NCBI GenBank assembly: GCA_029721515.1
Contig: CM056567.1
Span: 279,174 to 343,173 of the forward strand
Direction of reading: 5' to 3'
DNA: 64,000 nucleotides
From: Synanceia verrucosa
Lineage: Eukaryota > Chordata > Actinopteri > Perciformes > Synanceiidae
Positions within the stretch are counted from its first letter, which is position 1. Each line of letters starts with the position of its first letter. Shown here one piece after another: positions 11,801 to 23,559 of this stretch. The notes beneath the pieces were generated by a model. It saw nothing but the letters and a program-made list of their open reading frames with translations, had not been told where the DNA came from and did no database searches. Both the position numbers and the translations under genes were made by a program.

Positions 11801-13432
11801 TCACCACCTGTTCAAGTACTCTGTCCTCTACCTGTTCAGGTACTCTGTTCACCACCTGTTCAGGTACTCTGTTCACCACCTGTTCAGGTACTCTGTTCAC
11901 CACCTGTTCAAGTACTCTGTCCTCTACCTGTTCAGGTACTCTGTTCACCACCTGTTCAGGTACTCTGTTCACCACCTGTTCAGGTACTCTGACCTCTACC
12001 TGTTCAGGTACTCTGTCCTCGACCTGTTCAGGTACTCTGTCCTCGACCTGTTCAGGTACTCTGTTCACCACCTGTTCAGGTACTCTGTTCTCTACCTGTT
12101 CAGGTACTCTGTTCACCACCTGTTCAAGTACTCTGTCCTCTACCTGTTCAGGTACTCTGTTCTCTACCTGTTCAGGTACTCTGTTCACCACCTGTTCAGG
12201 TACTCTGTTCTCTACCTGTTCAGGTACTCTGTTCACCACCTGTTCAAGTACTCTGTCCTCTACCTGTTCAGGTACTCTGTTCACCACCTGTTCAGGTACT
12301 CTGTTCACCACCTGTTCAGGTACTCTGTTCTCTACCTGTTCAGGTACTCTGTTCACCACCTGTTCAAGTACTCTGTCCTCTACCTGTTCAGGTACTCTGT
12401 TCACCACCTGTTCAGGTACTCTGTTCACCACCTGTTCAGGTACTCTGACCTCTACCTGTTCAGGTACTCTGTCCTCGACCTGTTCAGGTACTCTGTCCTC
12501 GACCTGTTCAGGTACTCTGTTCACCACCTGTTCAGGTACTCTGTTCTCTACCTGTTCAGGTACTCTGTTCACCACCTGTTCAAGTACTCTGTCCTCTACC
12601 TGTTCAGGTACTCTGTTCACCACCTGTTCAAGTACTCTGTCCTCTACCTGTTCAGGTACTCTGTTCACCACCTGTTCAGGTACTCTGTTCACCACCTGTT
12701 CAGGTACTCTGACCTCTACCTGTTCAGGTACTCTGTTCACCACCTGTTCAGGTACTCTGTCCTCTACCTGTTCAGGTACTCTGTTCACCACCTGTTCAAG
12801 TACTCTGTCCTCTACCTGTTCAGGTACTCTGACCTCTACCTGTTCAGGTACTCTGACCTCTACCTGTTCAGGTACTCTGTCCTCGACCTGTTCAGGTACT
12901 CTGTCCTCGACCTGTTCAGGTACTCTGACCTCTACTTGTTCAGGTACTCTGTTCTCTTTCTTTATGTCAAAACAAACATTGATAATAGTCCTATAGACAT
13001 ATAAATTCACTTCAGTTCAATGGAAAAAGTGTTCTTGTCCCTCGAGGGAAGATTTGATAAAAGTGAGAAAACACAAAACTTCACTAAGTAAAATAAATGA
13101 ATATGACAGCATGAGACAGTTACAGATCCAGAGCCAGTCTGCAGCTGGATGGATCAGTGCTGTTTGTTCTGTGTTATTCTGACCTCTAGTGGTTTACCTC
13201 ATCAGTAATCCTCTGCAGCTATTCTTTCATGTTAAGAGCTGAATCTAAAATGGAAACTTAAATTTAAAAAAAAAAAACTTTGTGATGTCTGATCAGAAAC
13301 AATGAATGTGTGTATCAATAAGCTATGTTTGAATTGATTGATTCCAGATGAACCTCAGGTAGGAACATGATGATGATGATGATGATGTCAGGGTAATATT
13401 ATCACCTGTTCATGTGTTCACCAAAAGCTCTG

Positions 13433-13470
<38 letters not shown>

Positions 13471-13583
13471 TAATGTGAATTGTTGATGGGTTTCAGATAC
13501 CAGCAGCTCCAGTTCAGAGACATCTGATGGTGAGAACAACACACACATCATATATGTATATATATATATATATACTGTATATG

Positions 13584-13633
<50 letters not shown>

Positions 13634-15904
13634 TATATACATATATACATATATACATACACGTGTATGTATATATGTATATATGTATATATATATGTAT
13701 ATATATATATATATATAAATGCTCCTCTCACCCTTGTAGGATGATAACCGTGTTATCCTCAAGCTCGGGTTCTCTACCAGAGTCCTGGGAGTTTGAGGGT
13801 TCTGCTTCAGTACCTCCCTCTGTTCCTAGGACTGCACTCTTCTGGACTGAGGCTTCACATGTTGTTCTTGGAATCTGCTGGAGCCACTCTCCCAGTTTGG
13901 CCCGAGTGCCCCTACCACCACAGGGACCACGTTGGCCTTCACCTTCCACATCTGTTCCAGCTGTTCTTTCAACCCTTGGTACTTCTCAACCTTTTCATGC
14001 TCCTTCTTCTTGATGATGGCATCAGCTGGTACCACCACATCTATCACCACTGCCCTCTGCTGCTCTTTGTCCACCACCACTATGTCCGGTTGGTTAGCCA
14101 GGAGCTGTTTGTCCGTCTGGATGCTGAAGTCCCACAGGACCTTAGCCCCCGTTGTTCTCAACCACCTTTGGTGGTATGTCCCACTGGGATTTGGGTACTT
14201 CTAGTCCATACTGGGTACAGATGTTCCTGTACACTATCCCAGCCACTTGGTTGTGCCTCTCCATATACGCTGATCCAGCTAGCATCTTACATCCCACTAC
14301 TATGTGCTGGACTGTCTCAGGGGCCTCCTTACACAGCCTGCACCTTGGCTCTGGTCCACTGTTGTAGATCCTGGCCTCTATAGACCTTGTGCTCAGGGCC
14401 TGTTCTTGTGCTGCCAGGATCAGTGCCTCTGTGCTGTCTGTCAGTCCAGCATCTTCCAGCCATTGCTAGGTCTTCTTGATATCAGCCACTTCGTCTATCT
14501 GACGGTGGTACATGCCATGTAGGGGCTTGTCCCTCCATGTTGTCTGCTCCTCACCCTCTTCACACTCTTCAGATTTCTGCTGCCTAAGGCTTTCACTGAG
14601 CAGGTCATCTTTTGGGGCCATTTTCCTGATGTATTCTTGGATTTTCAATGTTTCATCCTGGACAGTGGCTCTGATGCTCACGAGTCCTCGGCCTCCCTCT
14701 TTCCGCTTAGTGTACAGCCTCAGGGTGCTGGACTTGGGGTGAAACCCTCCATGCATGGTGAGGAGCTTCCTTGTCTTGATATCTGTGGCTTCTATCTCCT
14801 CCTTTGGCCAGCTTATGATCCCAGCGGGGTATCTGATGACTGGCAGTGTGTACGTGTTGATTGCTCAGACTTTGTTCTTACCATTCAGCTGACTCCTCGG
14901 GACTTGCCTTACTCTCTGGAGATATTTAGCTGTGGCTGACTTCCTCGTGGCCTCCTCATGGTTTCCATTAGCCTGTGGGATGCCAAGGTAGTTGTAGCTG
15001 TCTTGGATGTCTGCTATCCTGCCCTCTGGTAGGTAGCTTGATGTCATCCATGTAGAGCAGGTGGCTGATTGTTGCCCCGCTTTGGAATCGGTATCTGAAG
15101 CTGCTCTTTGTGATGATCTGACTGAGGGAGTTCAGATCTATGCAGAACAGCAGTGGTGATAGGCCATCCCCTTGGTATATGCCACACTTGATGGTGACTT
15201 GGGTGATCGGCTTTGAGTTGGCCTCTAGGGTCATCTTCCACATTCCCAAGGAGTTCTTGATGAAGGCTCTAATACCCATTTTCCACCGGGATGGTTCCAG
15301 GGCTGGTTCGGGGCTCAGTGACCAGTTCTTTGTGTTTCCACAGTCTAAGCACCGGCCCCCGGTGCTTAAAACTGGGGCCAGGCAACCACCAAGTCTTTGC
15401 AGGTCCAGAGCTAAGCAACGATTACGTTGGGGGCTTGGGGCGGGGTTACTGCCGACCAGAGTAAATACTTCCCGGTTCGATCGCAAATTAAATGTGTTGA
15501 AAGCACTCCCAGGACACAGAGAAGTTTTGCACAAACTGTTACACACTGAAATCCAGAATAATAGTGTTCCACCAGTACTGTGATCATGGTTGTAATCAGA
15601 AAATAGCTGACCTGCGGCTGCCAGCGAGACGCAGATCAAACGGAGCCGCTGCTCGAAGCAATTACGGTGATGGTAACATCCCCCCGCTGACCTGTCGTCC
15701 TGGCTCCCCCTTGCCGTAGCATCGTTGTAGTATTTCATCGATCTCTAGTTGTGATAGCAGTTTTTGGTTACGGATGTTGGAACAGTGGGCTAACAGCTGT
15801 TTCTTTGTTAACCTTGATTGTGGGTTTTGAAGCATCAGTCCTACATCTGTGCCATATATCTCCTCTCTCTGGGATTGCTTGTATAATAGCGTTCCAACAA
15901 TTCC

Positions 15905-15943
<39 letters not shown>

Positions 15944-18900
15944 TGTATATATATGTGTATATATATATATACACGCACACACATATGTACATACATACCT
16001 GTACATACAGATATACATATATACAGTATGTACACACACACACGTATATGTACATACATACCTGTACATACAGATATACATACAGTATATACAGTATGTA
16101 CACACACACACGTACATTTATACCTGTACATACAGATATACATATATGCAGTATGTACACACACACACACATATATGTACATACATACCTGTACATACAG
16201 ATATACATATATACAGTATGTACACACACACACACACACACACACACATATGTACATTTAAATCTGTACATACAGATATACATATATGCAGTATGTACAC
16301 ACACACACACACACACACACACACGTACATTTATACCTGTACATACAGATATACATATATGCAGTATGTACACACACACACGTATATGTACATACATACC
16401 GGTACATACAGATATACATATATACAGTATGTACACACACACATATATGTACATACATACCTGTACATACAGATATACATATATACAGTATGTACACACA
16501 CACACACACACACACACAGACACATATATGTATACATACCTGTACATACAGATATACATATATACAGTATGTACACACACACACGTACATACATACCTGT
16601 ACATACAGATATACATATATACAGTATGTACACACACACACACATGTACATACATACCTGTACATACAGATATACATATATACAGTATGTACACACACAC
16701 ACACACACACATATATGTACATACATACCTGTACATACAGATATACATATATACAGTATGTACACACACACACACATGTACATACATACCTGTACATACA
16801 GATATACATATATACAGTATGTACACACACACACACACACACACATATATGTACATACATACCTGTACATACAGATATACATATATACAGTATGTACACA
16901 CACATACACACACATATATGTACATACATACCTGTACATACAGATATACATATATACAGTATGTACACACACACATATATGTACATACATACCTGTACAT
17001 ACAGATATACATATATACAGTATGTACACACACACACATGTACATACATACCTGTACATACAGATATACATATATACAGTATGTACACACACACACACAT
17101 ATGTACATACATACCTGTACATACAGATATACATATATACAGTATGTACACACACACATATATGTACATACATACCTGTACATACAGATATACATACAGT
17201 ATGTACACACACATATATGTACATACATACCTGTACATATAGATATACATATATACAGTATGTACACACACACACACACACACATACACACACACACACA
17301 CAGTACATACATACCTGTACATACAGATATACATATATACAGTATGTACACACACACGATACATACATACCTGTACATACAGATATACATATATACAGTA
17401 TGTACACACACACACGTACATACATACCTGTACATACAGATATACATATATACAGTATGTACACACACACACGTACATACATACCTGTACATACAGATAT
17501 ACATATATACAGTATGTACACACACACACGTACATACATACCTGTACATACAGATATACATATATACAGTATGTACACACACACACATATATGTACATAC
17601 ATACCTGTACATACAGATATACATATATACAGTATGTACACACACACATGTACATACATACCTGTACATACAGATATACATATATACAGTATGTACACAC
17701 ACACATGTACATACATACCTGTACATACAGATATACATATATACAGTATGTACACACACACATGTACATACATACCTGTACATACAGATATACATATATA
17801 CAGTATGTACACACACACATGTACATACATACCTGTACATACAGATATACATATATACAGTATGTACACACACATGTGTGTGTACAGATACAGATATACA
17901 TATATACAGTATATGTATATACTTTATTAGGTACATGTTTCCTTGAGAACTCTCTTAATTCTTGGTATCAGACTTTGAACTAGGTGTTGGAAACATTCCT
18001 CACAGATTGTGCTCCATATCAACATGATGGCATCATTCAGCTGCTGCTCATCTATGATGAGAATCTCTGTTCCTCCACATCCCAAAGGTTCTACTGGACT
18101 GAGATATGGTGACTGTGGAGGCCATAGTGGAGGCACCCAGCATTAGACCAGCAGCAGCAGCCTGAACCGTTGATACAAGGCAGGATGGATCCATGCTTTC
18201 ATGGAGTTTCCTCCAAACTCTGACCATCTACCATGTGAATGTTCAGCTGAAATGGAGACTGCTCAGACCAGCCAACGTTTCTCTATTGTCCACTTGTGGT
18301 GATCCTGTGTGAAGTGTAGCCTCAGTTTGCTGTTCTTAGCTGACAGGTGTGGCTCCAGGTGTGCTCTTCTGCTGCTCTAGTCCATCTTCTTCAACAACAA
18401 CTGCTCACTGGATATTTCCTCTTTTCTGGATCATTCTCTGTAAACCCTAGAGATGGTTCTAGTGAAAATCCCAGTAGATCAGTTTCAGTTTCTGAAATAC
18501 TCAGACCAGCCCATCTGGAACCAAGAACCATGTTCAAAGTCTCTTTAATCCTCTACATGACTGAATGCTTTGAGCCGCTGCTATCTGTGTTAACAAGCAA
18601 CTAGTGTACCTAATAAAGTGAGTGAGTGTGTATATTCTATGCTATACATTAGCGCAGTCAGTCGATCAAAATGTTACTCAATCTGTATGTTGTTTTTCTT
18701 AATTTATTGTTTAAATTTGAATGATTAGAAAACATTTTATTTTAATTTTACTTTGTGTATCTTTGTAGCTCCAGCAGCCAATCAGGTGACAGCACCTGGT
18801 ATGTATATTTTCTGCTTCTACCTCTGAATACAGTATCTGTCTGCTGTGTGTTCTGTTCACTGACTGATTGATTGATTGATAAATTGATTGACTGATTGAT

Positions 18901-19432
18901 TTCAGAACCTGCTGCAGTTGCTGTAAACAGTGTGGAGGAAGAAGAGGGTGAGACTAAAACATACTGTATATTATTATATAATAATATATTATTATAACAT
19001 ATTGCACTGCAATATAATTTTTGGGTTTTAAATTTATTTGATTTGACAGGCAAATTAATAAATTCACTTTTAAATATCCCAAAGCCAATAAATAAATCTG
19101 TGCATAAATTATTAATTTTCCCCATCAGGCAGTGTGTACTGCTTATTAGTTCACAAATTCTCACTTTATTATCTAATTTATTCATGAAGAATATTCATTC
19201 ATTTATTTATTTTGTTTGTCTTGCAGAAGATGAGAGGTCCGAGTCTGAAGAAGGAGGGAAGATAAAGTTCAGCTCCCGTTCAGCCAAACCTCAGAGCCCC
19301 GCCCTCCCGCTACAACATCCTGCCCCCGTTTTCCTAAGCCCCGCCCCTCCACCAATCATTCCTCAGGTGAAAGTTTCAGTCCGAAACCGAGCGGCCAAGA
19401 GACGCTCCAGGACCGGTCGCCGGCAGATATGA
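8823..19432 (+). CDS. Gene 1: secreted acidic/Ser-rich protein with basic tail (starmaker-cluster-like)
   Basis: Manual exon model: 8823-8833, 9084-9145, 9270-9296, 11238-11270, 11612-11644, 13497-13529, 18769-18798, 18906-18947, 19227-19432 (stop TGA 19430-19432). All introns are GT-AG; the first is phase 2 and the rest are phase 1. The product has 158 aa. Residues 1-19 (MITRNVVLLFSLVVLLVEA) form a signal peptide. Next come small Asp/Ser/Glu modules (DKDSTSDEAPT; DTSSSSSETSD; VEEEEEDERSESEE) offering S-x-E/D phosphorylation sites, then a Pro-rich stretch (about 110-140), then a polybasic C-terminus (NRAAKRRSRTGRRQI) with furin-like or heparin-binding-like clusters. There is no Cys. Exon 1 and 2 design matches genes 2 and 3, suggesting tandem paralogy. 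A role in mineral-associated extracellular matrix is inferred from composition and neighbours only. Additional micro-exons could be missing from the long introns. Confidence 0.68.
9332..10628 (+). repeat. Minisatellite in gene 1 intron 3, 21-bp unit
   Basis: About 60 copies of a 21-bp unit, GTCTGTATGCCTCACATGTCT with A/G and C/T variants, plus shorter CTGTCTCAC interruptions. The sense strand contains no AG dinucleotide across the array. The repeat resumes as plain CTGT sequence at 11196-11236, next to the exon 4 acceptor, so an insert (10629-11195) now separates the array from its splice site. Long ORFs here on both strands are repeat artefacts. Confidence 0.97.
10629..11195. mobile_element. 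Unclassified insert splitting a CTGT-rich array
   Basis: About 570 bp of unique-looking sequence interrupts a CTGT-rich repeat that continues on both sides. The right part contains repeated GAACGTTCA-like and TTGTTCAATG-like words that recur loosely around 28750 and 29500-29590. No coding capacity and no clear terminal repeats were found. A transposon is the likeliest explanation, with class unknown. Confidence 0.4.
11650..12957 (+). repeat. 24-bp minisatellite in gene 1 intron 5
   Basis: About 54 copies of exactly 24 bp, GGTACTCTGTTCACCACC followed by TGTTCA, with variants TTCTCT, TCCTCT, GACCTCT and TCCTCG. Almost every unit holds TGTTCAGGTACT, which combines a pyrimidine-CAG acceptor and a GT donor. 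No unit has lost or gained bases, so both strands stay open for about 1.3 kb. The plus-strand frame is continuous with exon 5. Confidence 0.97.
13433..13715 (+). repeat. Microsatellites (ATA)n and (TA/CA)n in gene 1
   Basis: (ATA)n at about 13433-13474 precedes exon 6 (13497-13529). A TA-rich array with TATG/TACA interruptions spans about 13545-13715, just after it. Apparent Tyr/Ile ORFs are artefacts. Confidence 0.93.
13735..15905 (-). pseudogene. Rex6-type non-LTR retrotransposon, internally deleted
   Basis: Minus-strand fragments follow the order of a single-ORF retrotransposon of the R4/Rex6 group. At 15905-15665 lies the N-terminal part (LTKKQLLAHCSNIR, QLEIDEI, QRCYGKGEPGRQ) in shifted frames. 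At 15275-15040 comes reverse transcriptase with CGIYQGDGLSPLLFC and the catalytic box LLYMDDIKL. At 14756-14466 is a linker region. At 14161-13730 is the C-terminal restriction-like endonuclease (QPDIVVVDKEQQRAVVIDV, KKKEHEKVEKYQGLKEQLE) and terminal GEWLQQIP. Several frameshifts kill it. The region between the N-terminus and reverse transcriptase, normally long, is gone and is occupied by a nonautonomous repeat at about 15277-15660. It lies in intron 6 of gene 1, antisense to the gene. Confidence 0.85.
15277..15660. mobile_element. Nonautonomous dispersed repeat, copy 2, inside Rex6
   Basis: The sequence at 15320-15560 matches the reverse complement of 3330-3580, sharing AGTTCTTTGTGTTTCCACAG and the following GC-rich block. 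The left edge TTTTCCACCGGGATGGTTCC abuts Rex6 reverse-transcriptase sequence directly. It replaced or landed in the missing middle of the Rex6 copy. The right edge near 15660 is uncertain. Confidence 0.6.
15908..17918 (+). repeat. 2-kb minisatellite, about 57-bp unit, gene 1 intron 6
   Basis: About 34 copies of a unit built from ACATACATACCTGTACATAC, AGATATACATATATACAGTA and a (CA)n run of variable length. The last six or seven units (about 17350-17870) are nearly identical, while the first units are more diverged, as expected of ongoing expansion at one end. All long ORFs through it are artefacts. Confidence 0.97.
17920..18619. mobile_element. Decayed DNA element with TACTTTATTAGGTACA-type ends
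   Basis: The terminal sequence TACTTTATTAGGTACA (17920-17935) is mirrored by TGTACCTAATAAAGT (18605-18619), about 15 bp of inverted repeat enclosing about 700 bp. The interior has no intact ORF. The arrangement is that of a DNA transposon relic, class not assigned. It adjoins the 57-bp array in gene 1 intron 6. Confidence 0.6.
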
Positions 19433-19449
19433 GACACCAACAAAATGTT

Positions 19450-22400
19450 GAGCACACATGTTGGCCCCCAACATGTTTAATAATTGGCCCCTGACATGTT
19501 TAATTATTGGCCCCTGACCTGTTTAATAATTGGCCCCTGGCATGTTAGAGAATTGGCCCCTGACATGTTTAATAATTCACCCTGACATTTTAAAGAATTG
19601 GCCCCTGACATGTTAGAGAATTGGCCCCTGACATGTTTAATAAGTCACCCCTGACATGTTAGAGATTTGGCCCCTGACATGTTAGAGATTTGGCCCCTGG
19701 CATGTTAGAGAATTGGCCCCTGACATGTTTAATAATTCACCACTGACATGTTAGAGAATTGGCCCCTGACATGTTTAATAATTCACCCCTGACATGTTAG
19801 AGATTTGGCCCCTGACATGTTAGAGATTTGGCCCCTGGCATGTTAGAGAATTAGCCCCTGATATGTTTAATAATTCACCCCTGACATGTTAGAGAATTGG
19901 CCCCTGACATGTTAGAGAATTCACCCCTGACATGTTAGAGAATTGGCCCCTGACATGTTAGAGATTTGGCCCCTGACATGTTAGAGAATTTGGCCCCTGG
20001 CATGTTAGAGAATTGGCCCTTGACATGTTTAATAATTCACCCCTGACATGTTAGAGAATTGGCCCCTGACATGTTTAATAATTCACCCCTGACATGTTAG
20101 AGAATTGGCCCCTGACATGTTAGAGATTTGGCCCCGGACATGTTAGAGAATTGGCCCTTGACATGTTTAATAATTCACCACTGACATGTTAGAGAATTGG
20201 CCCCTGACATGTTTAATAAGTCACCCCTGACATGTTAGAGATTTGGCCCCTGACATGTTAGAGATTTGGCCCCTGGCATGTTAGAGAATTGGCCCCTGAC
20301 ATGTTTAATAATTCACCCCTGACATGTTAGAGAATTGGCCCCTGACATGTTAGAGAATTGGCCCCTGACATGTTAGAGATTTGGCCCCGGACATGTTAGA
20401 GAATTGGCCCTTGACATGTTTAATAATTCACCACTGACATGTTAGAGAATTGGCCCCTGACATGTTTAATAAGTCACCCCTGACATGTTAGAGATTTGGC
20501 CCCTGACATGTTAGAGATTTGGCCCCTGGCATGTTAGAGAATTGGCCCCTGACATGTTTAATAATTCACCCCTGACATGTTAGAGAATTGGCCCCTGACA
20601 TGTTAGAGAATTGGCCCCTGACATGTTTAATAATTCACCCCTGACATGTTAGAGAATTGGCCCCTGACATGTTAGAGATTTGGCCCCTGACATGTTAGAG
20701 AATTGGCCCCTGACATGTTTAATAATTCACCACTGACATGTTAGAGAATTGGCCCCTGACATGTTAGAGATTTGGCCCCTGGCATGTTAGAGAATTGGCC
20801 CCTGACATGTTTAATAATTCACCCCTGACATGTTAGAGAATTGGCCCCTGACATGTTGGAGAATTGGCCCCTGACATGTTTAATAATTCACCCCTGACAT
20901 GTCAGAGAATTGGCCCCTGACATGTTAGAGAATTGGCCCCTGACATGTTTAATAATTCACCCCTGACATGTTAGAGATTTGGCCCCTGATATGTTAGAGA
21001 TTTGGCCCCTGGCATGTTAGAGAATTGGCCCCTGACATGTTTAATAATTCACCCCTGACATGTTAGAGATTTGGCCCCTGACATGTTAGAGATTTGGCCC
21101 CTGGCATGTTAGAGAATTGGCCCCTGACATGTTTAATAATTCACCCCTGACATGTTAGAGAATTGGCCCCTGACATGTTTAATAATTCACCCCTGACATG
21201 TTAGAGAATTGGCCCCTGACATGTTAGAGAATTGGCCCCTGACATGTTAGAGAATTGGCCCCTGACATGTTTAATAATTCACCCCTGACATGTTAGAGAA
21301 TTGGCCCCTGACATGTTTAATAATTCACCCCTGACATGTTAGAGATTTGGCCCCTGACATGTTAGAGATTTGGCCCCTGGCATGTTAGAGAATTGGCCCC
21401 TGACATGTTTAATAATTCACCCCTGACATGTTAGAGATTTGGCCCCTGACATGTTAGAGATTTGGCCCCTGGCATGTTAGAGAATTAGCCCCTGATATGT
21501 TTAATAATTCACCCCTGACATGTTAGAGAATTGGCCCCTGACATGTTAGAGAATTGGCCCCTGACATGTTTAATAATTCACCCCTGACATGTTAGAGAAT
21601 TGGCCCCTGACATGTTAGAGATTTGGCCCCTGACATGTTAGAGAATTTGGCCCCTGGCATGTTAGAGAATTGGCCCCTGACATGTTTAATAAGTCACCCC
21701 TGACATGTTAGAGATTTGGCCCCTGACATGTTAGAGATTTGGCCCCTGGCATGTTAGAGAATTGGCCCCTGACATGTTTAATAATTCACCCCTGACATGT
21801 TAGAGAATTGGCCCCTGACATGTTTAATAATTCACCCCTGACATGTTAGAGAATTGGCCCCTGACATGTTTAATAATTCACCCCTGACATGTTAGAGAAT
21901 TGGCCCCTGACATGTTAGAGATTTGGCCCCTGACATGTTAGAGAATTGGCCCCTGACATGTTTAATAATTCACCACTGACATGTTAGAGAATTGGCCCCT
22001 GACATGTTAGAGATTTGGCCCCTGACATGTTAGAGATTTGGCCCCTGGCATGTTAGAGAATTGGCCCCTGACATGTTTAATAATTCACCCCTGACATGTT
22101 AGAGATTTGGCCCCTGACATGTTTAATAATTCACCCCTGACATGTTAGAGATTTGGCCCCTGACATGTTAGAGATTTGGCCCCTGGCATGTTAGAGAATT
22201 GGCCCCTGACATGTTTAATAATTCACCCCTGACATGTTAGAGAATTGGCCCCTGACATGTTAGAGAATTGGCCCCTGACATGTTAGAGAATTGGCCCCTG
22301 ACATGTTTAATAATTCACCCCTGACATGTTAGAGAATTGGCCCCTGACATGTTAGAGAATTGGCCCCTGACATGTTAGAGATTTGGCCCCTGACATGTTA

Positions 22401-23385
22401 GAGATTTGGCCCCTGGCATGTTAGAGAATTGGCCCCTGACATGTTTAATAATTCACCCCTGACATGTTAGAGATTTGGCCCCTGACATGTTTAATAATTC
22501 ACCCCTGACATGTTAGAGATTTGGCCCCTGACATGTTAGAGATTTGGCCCCTGGCATGTTAGAGAATTGGCCCCTGACATGTTTAATAATTCACCCCTGA
22601 CATGTTAGAGAATTGGCCCCTGACATGTTAGAGAATTGGCCCCTGACATGTTAGAGAATTGGCCCCTGACATGTTTAATAATTCACCCCTGACATGTTAG
22701 AGAATTGGCCCCTGACATGTTTAATAATTCACCCCTGACATGTTAGAGATTTGGCCCCTGACGTGTTAGAGATTTGGCCCCTGGCATGTTAGAGAATTGG
22801 CCCCTGACATGTTTAATAATTCACCCCTGACATGTTAGAGATTTGGCCCCTGACATGTTAGAGATTTGGCCCCTGGCATGTTAGAGAATTAGCCCCTGAT
22901 ATGTTTAATAATTCACCCCTGACATGTTAGAGAATTGGCCCCTGACATGTTAGAGAATTGGCCCCTGACATGTTTAATAATTCACCCCTGACATGTTAGA
23001 GAATTGGCCCCTGACATGTTTAATAATTCACCCCTGACATGTTAGAGAATTGGCCCCTGACATGTTAGAGAATTGGCCCCTGACATGTTTAATAATTCAC
23101 CCCTGACATGTTAGAGAATTGGCCCCTGACATGTTAGAGAATTGGCCCCTGACATGTTTAATAATTCACCCCTGACATGTTTAATAATTCACCCCTGACA
23201 TGTTAGAGATTTGGCCCCTGACATGTTAGAGATTTGGCCCCTGGCATGTTAGAGAATTGGCCCCTGACATGTTTAATAATTCACCCCTGACATGTTAGAG
23301 AATTGGCCCCTGACATGTTAGAGAATTGGCCCCTGACATGTTTAATAATTCACCCCTGACATGTTAGAGAATTGGCCCCTGGACC
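19450..23385 (+). repeat. 3.9-kb minisatellite in apparent 3'UTR of gene 1, 23-bp unit
   Basis: About 170 copies of a 23-bp unit in a few alternating forms: TTGGCCCCTGACATGTTAGAGAA, TTCACCCCTGACATGTTTAATAA and a GATTTGG variant. Blocks of several units repeat in the same order, so higher-order structure is present. It starts 18 bp after the gene 1 stop codon and ends about 90 bp before the first AATAAA (23474-23479). I saw no earlier canonical poly(A) signal, so the array is probably transcribed. Confidence 0.96.
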
Positions 23386-23473
23386 ATGTCAAATGAAAAC
23401 TGTTTAATGTTTATTTCTTTATGATCATATCAGCTCATTAATGTAAACATCATGTTGTTCCTTGTCGTGTTTA

Positions 23474-23479
23474 AATAAA
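23474..23479 (+). terminator. Poly(A) signal of gene 1
   Basis: AATAAA in GTTTAAATAAAGTTGAACTG, the first canonical signal after the gene 1 stop codon, 4.0 kb downstream of it. The unique stretch 23390-23480 with TGTTTATTT-type sequence looks like the true 3' end of the transcript. Confidence 0.6.
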
Positions 23480-23559
23480 GTTGAACTGAACTGAACCCTG
23501 AGCCCTGCTTGACTCTGGTCCTGGTCCTTGTTCTGATTGCAGGTCCATGTCAGAGGTTC

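Noticed and set aside
11565..13010. 481- and 464-codon ORFs (RVPEQVE and TTCSGTLF repeats)
   Set aside because: Every unit is exactly 24 bp, so open frames on both strands are automatic. Kept only as a splicing hypothesis in the findings, not called as a gene.
13347..13357. Possible exon ATGAACCTCAG between good-looking splice signals in gene 1
   Set aside because: It is 11 bases, not a multiple of three, and would break the phase-1 pattern and the next exon's frame.
15751..17946. 731-codon and similar Tyr/His/Thr/Cys ORFs
   Set aside because: Generated by a CA- and TA-rich 57-bp array; open in nearly all frames of both strands.
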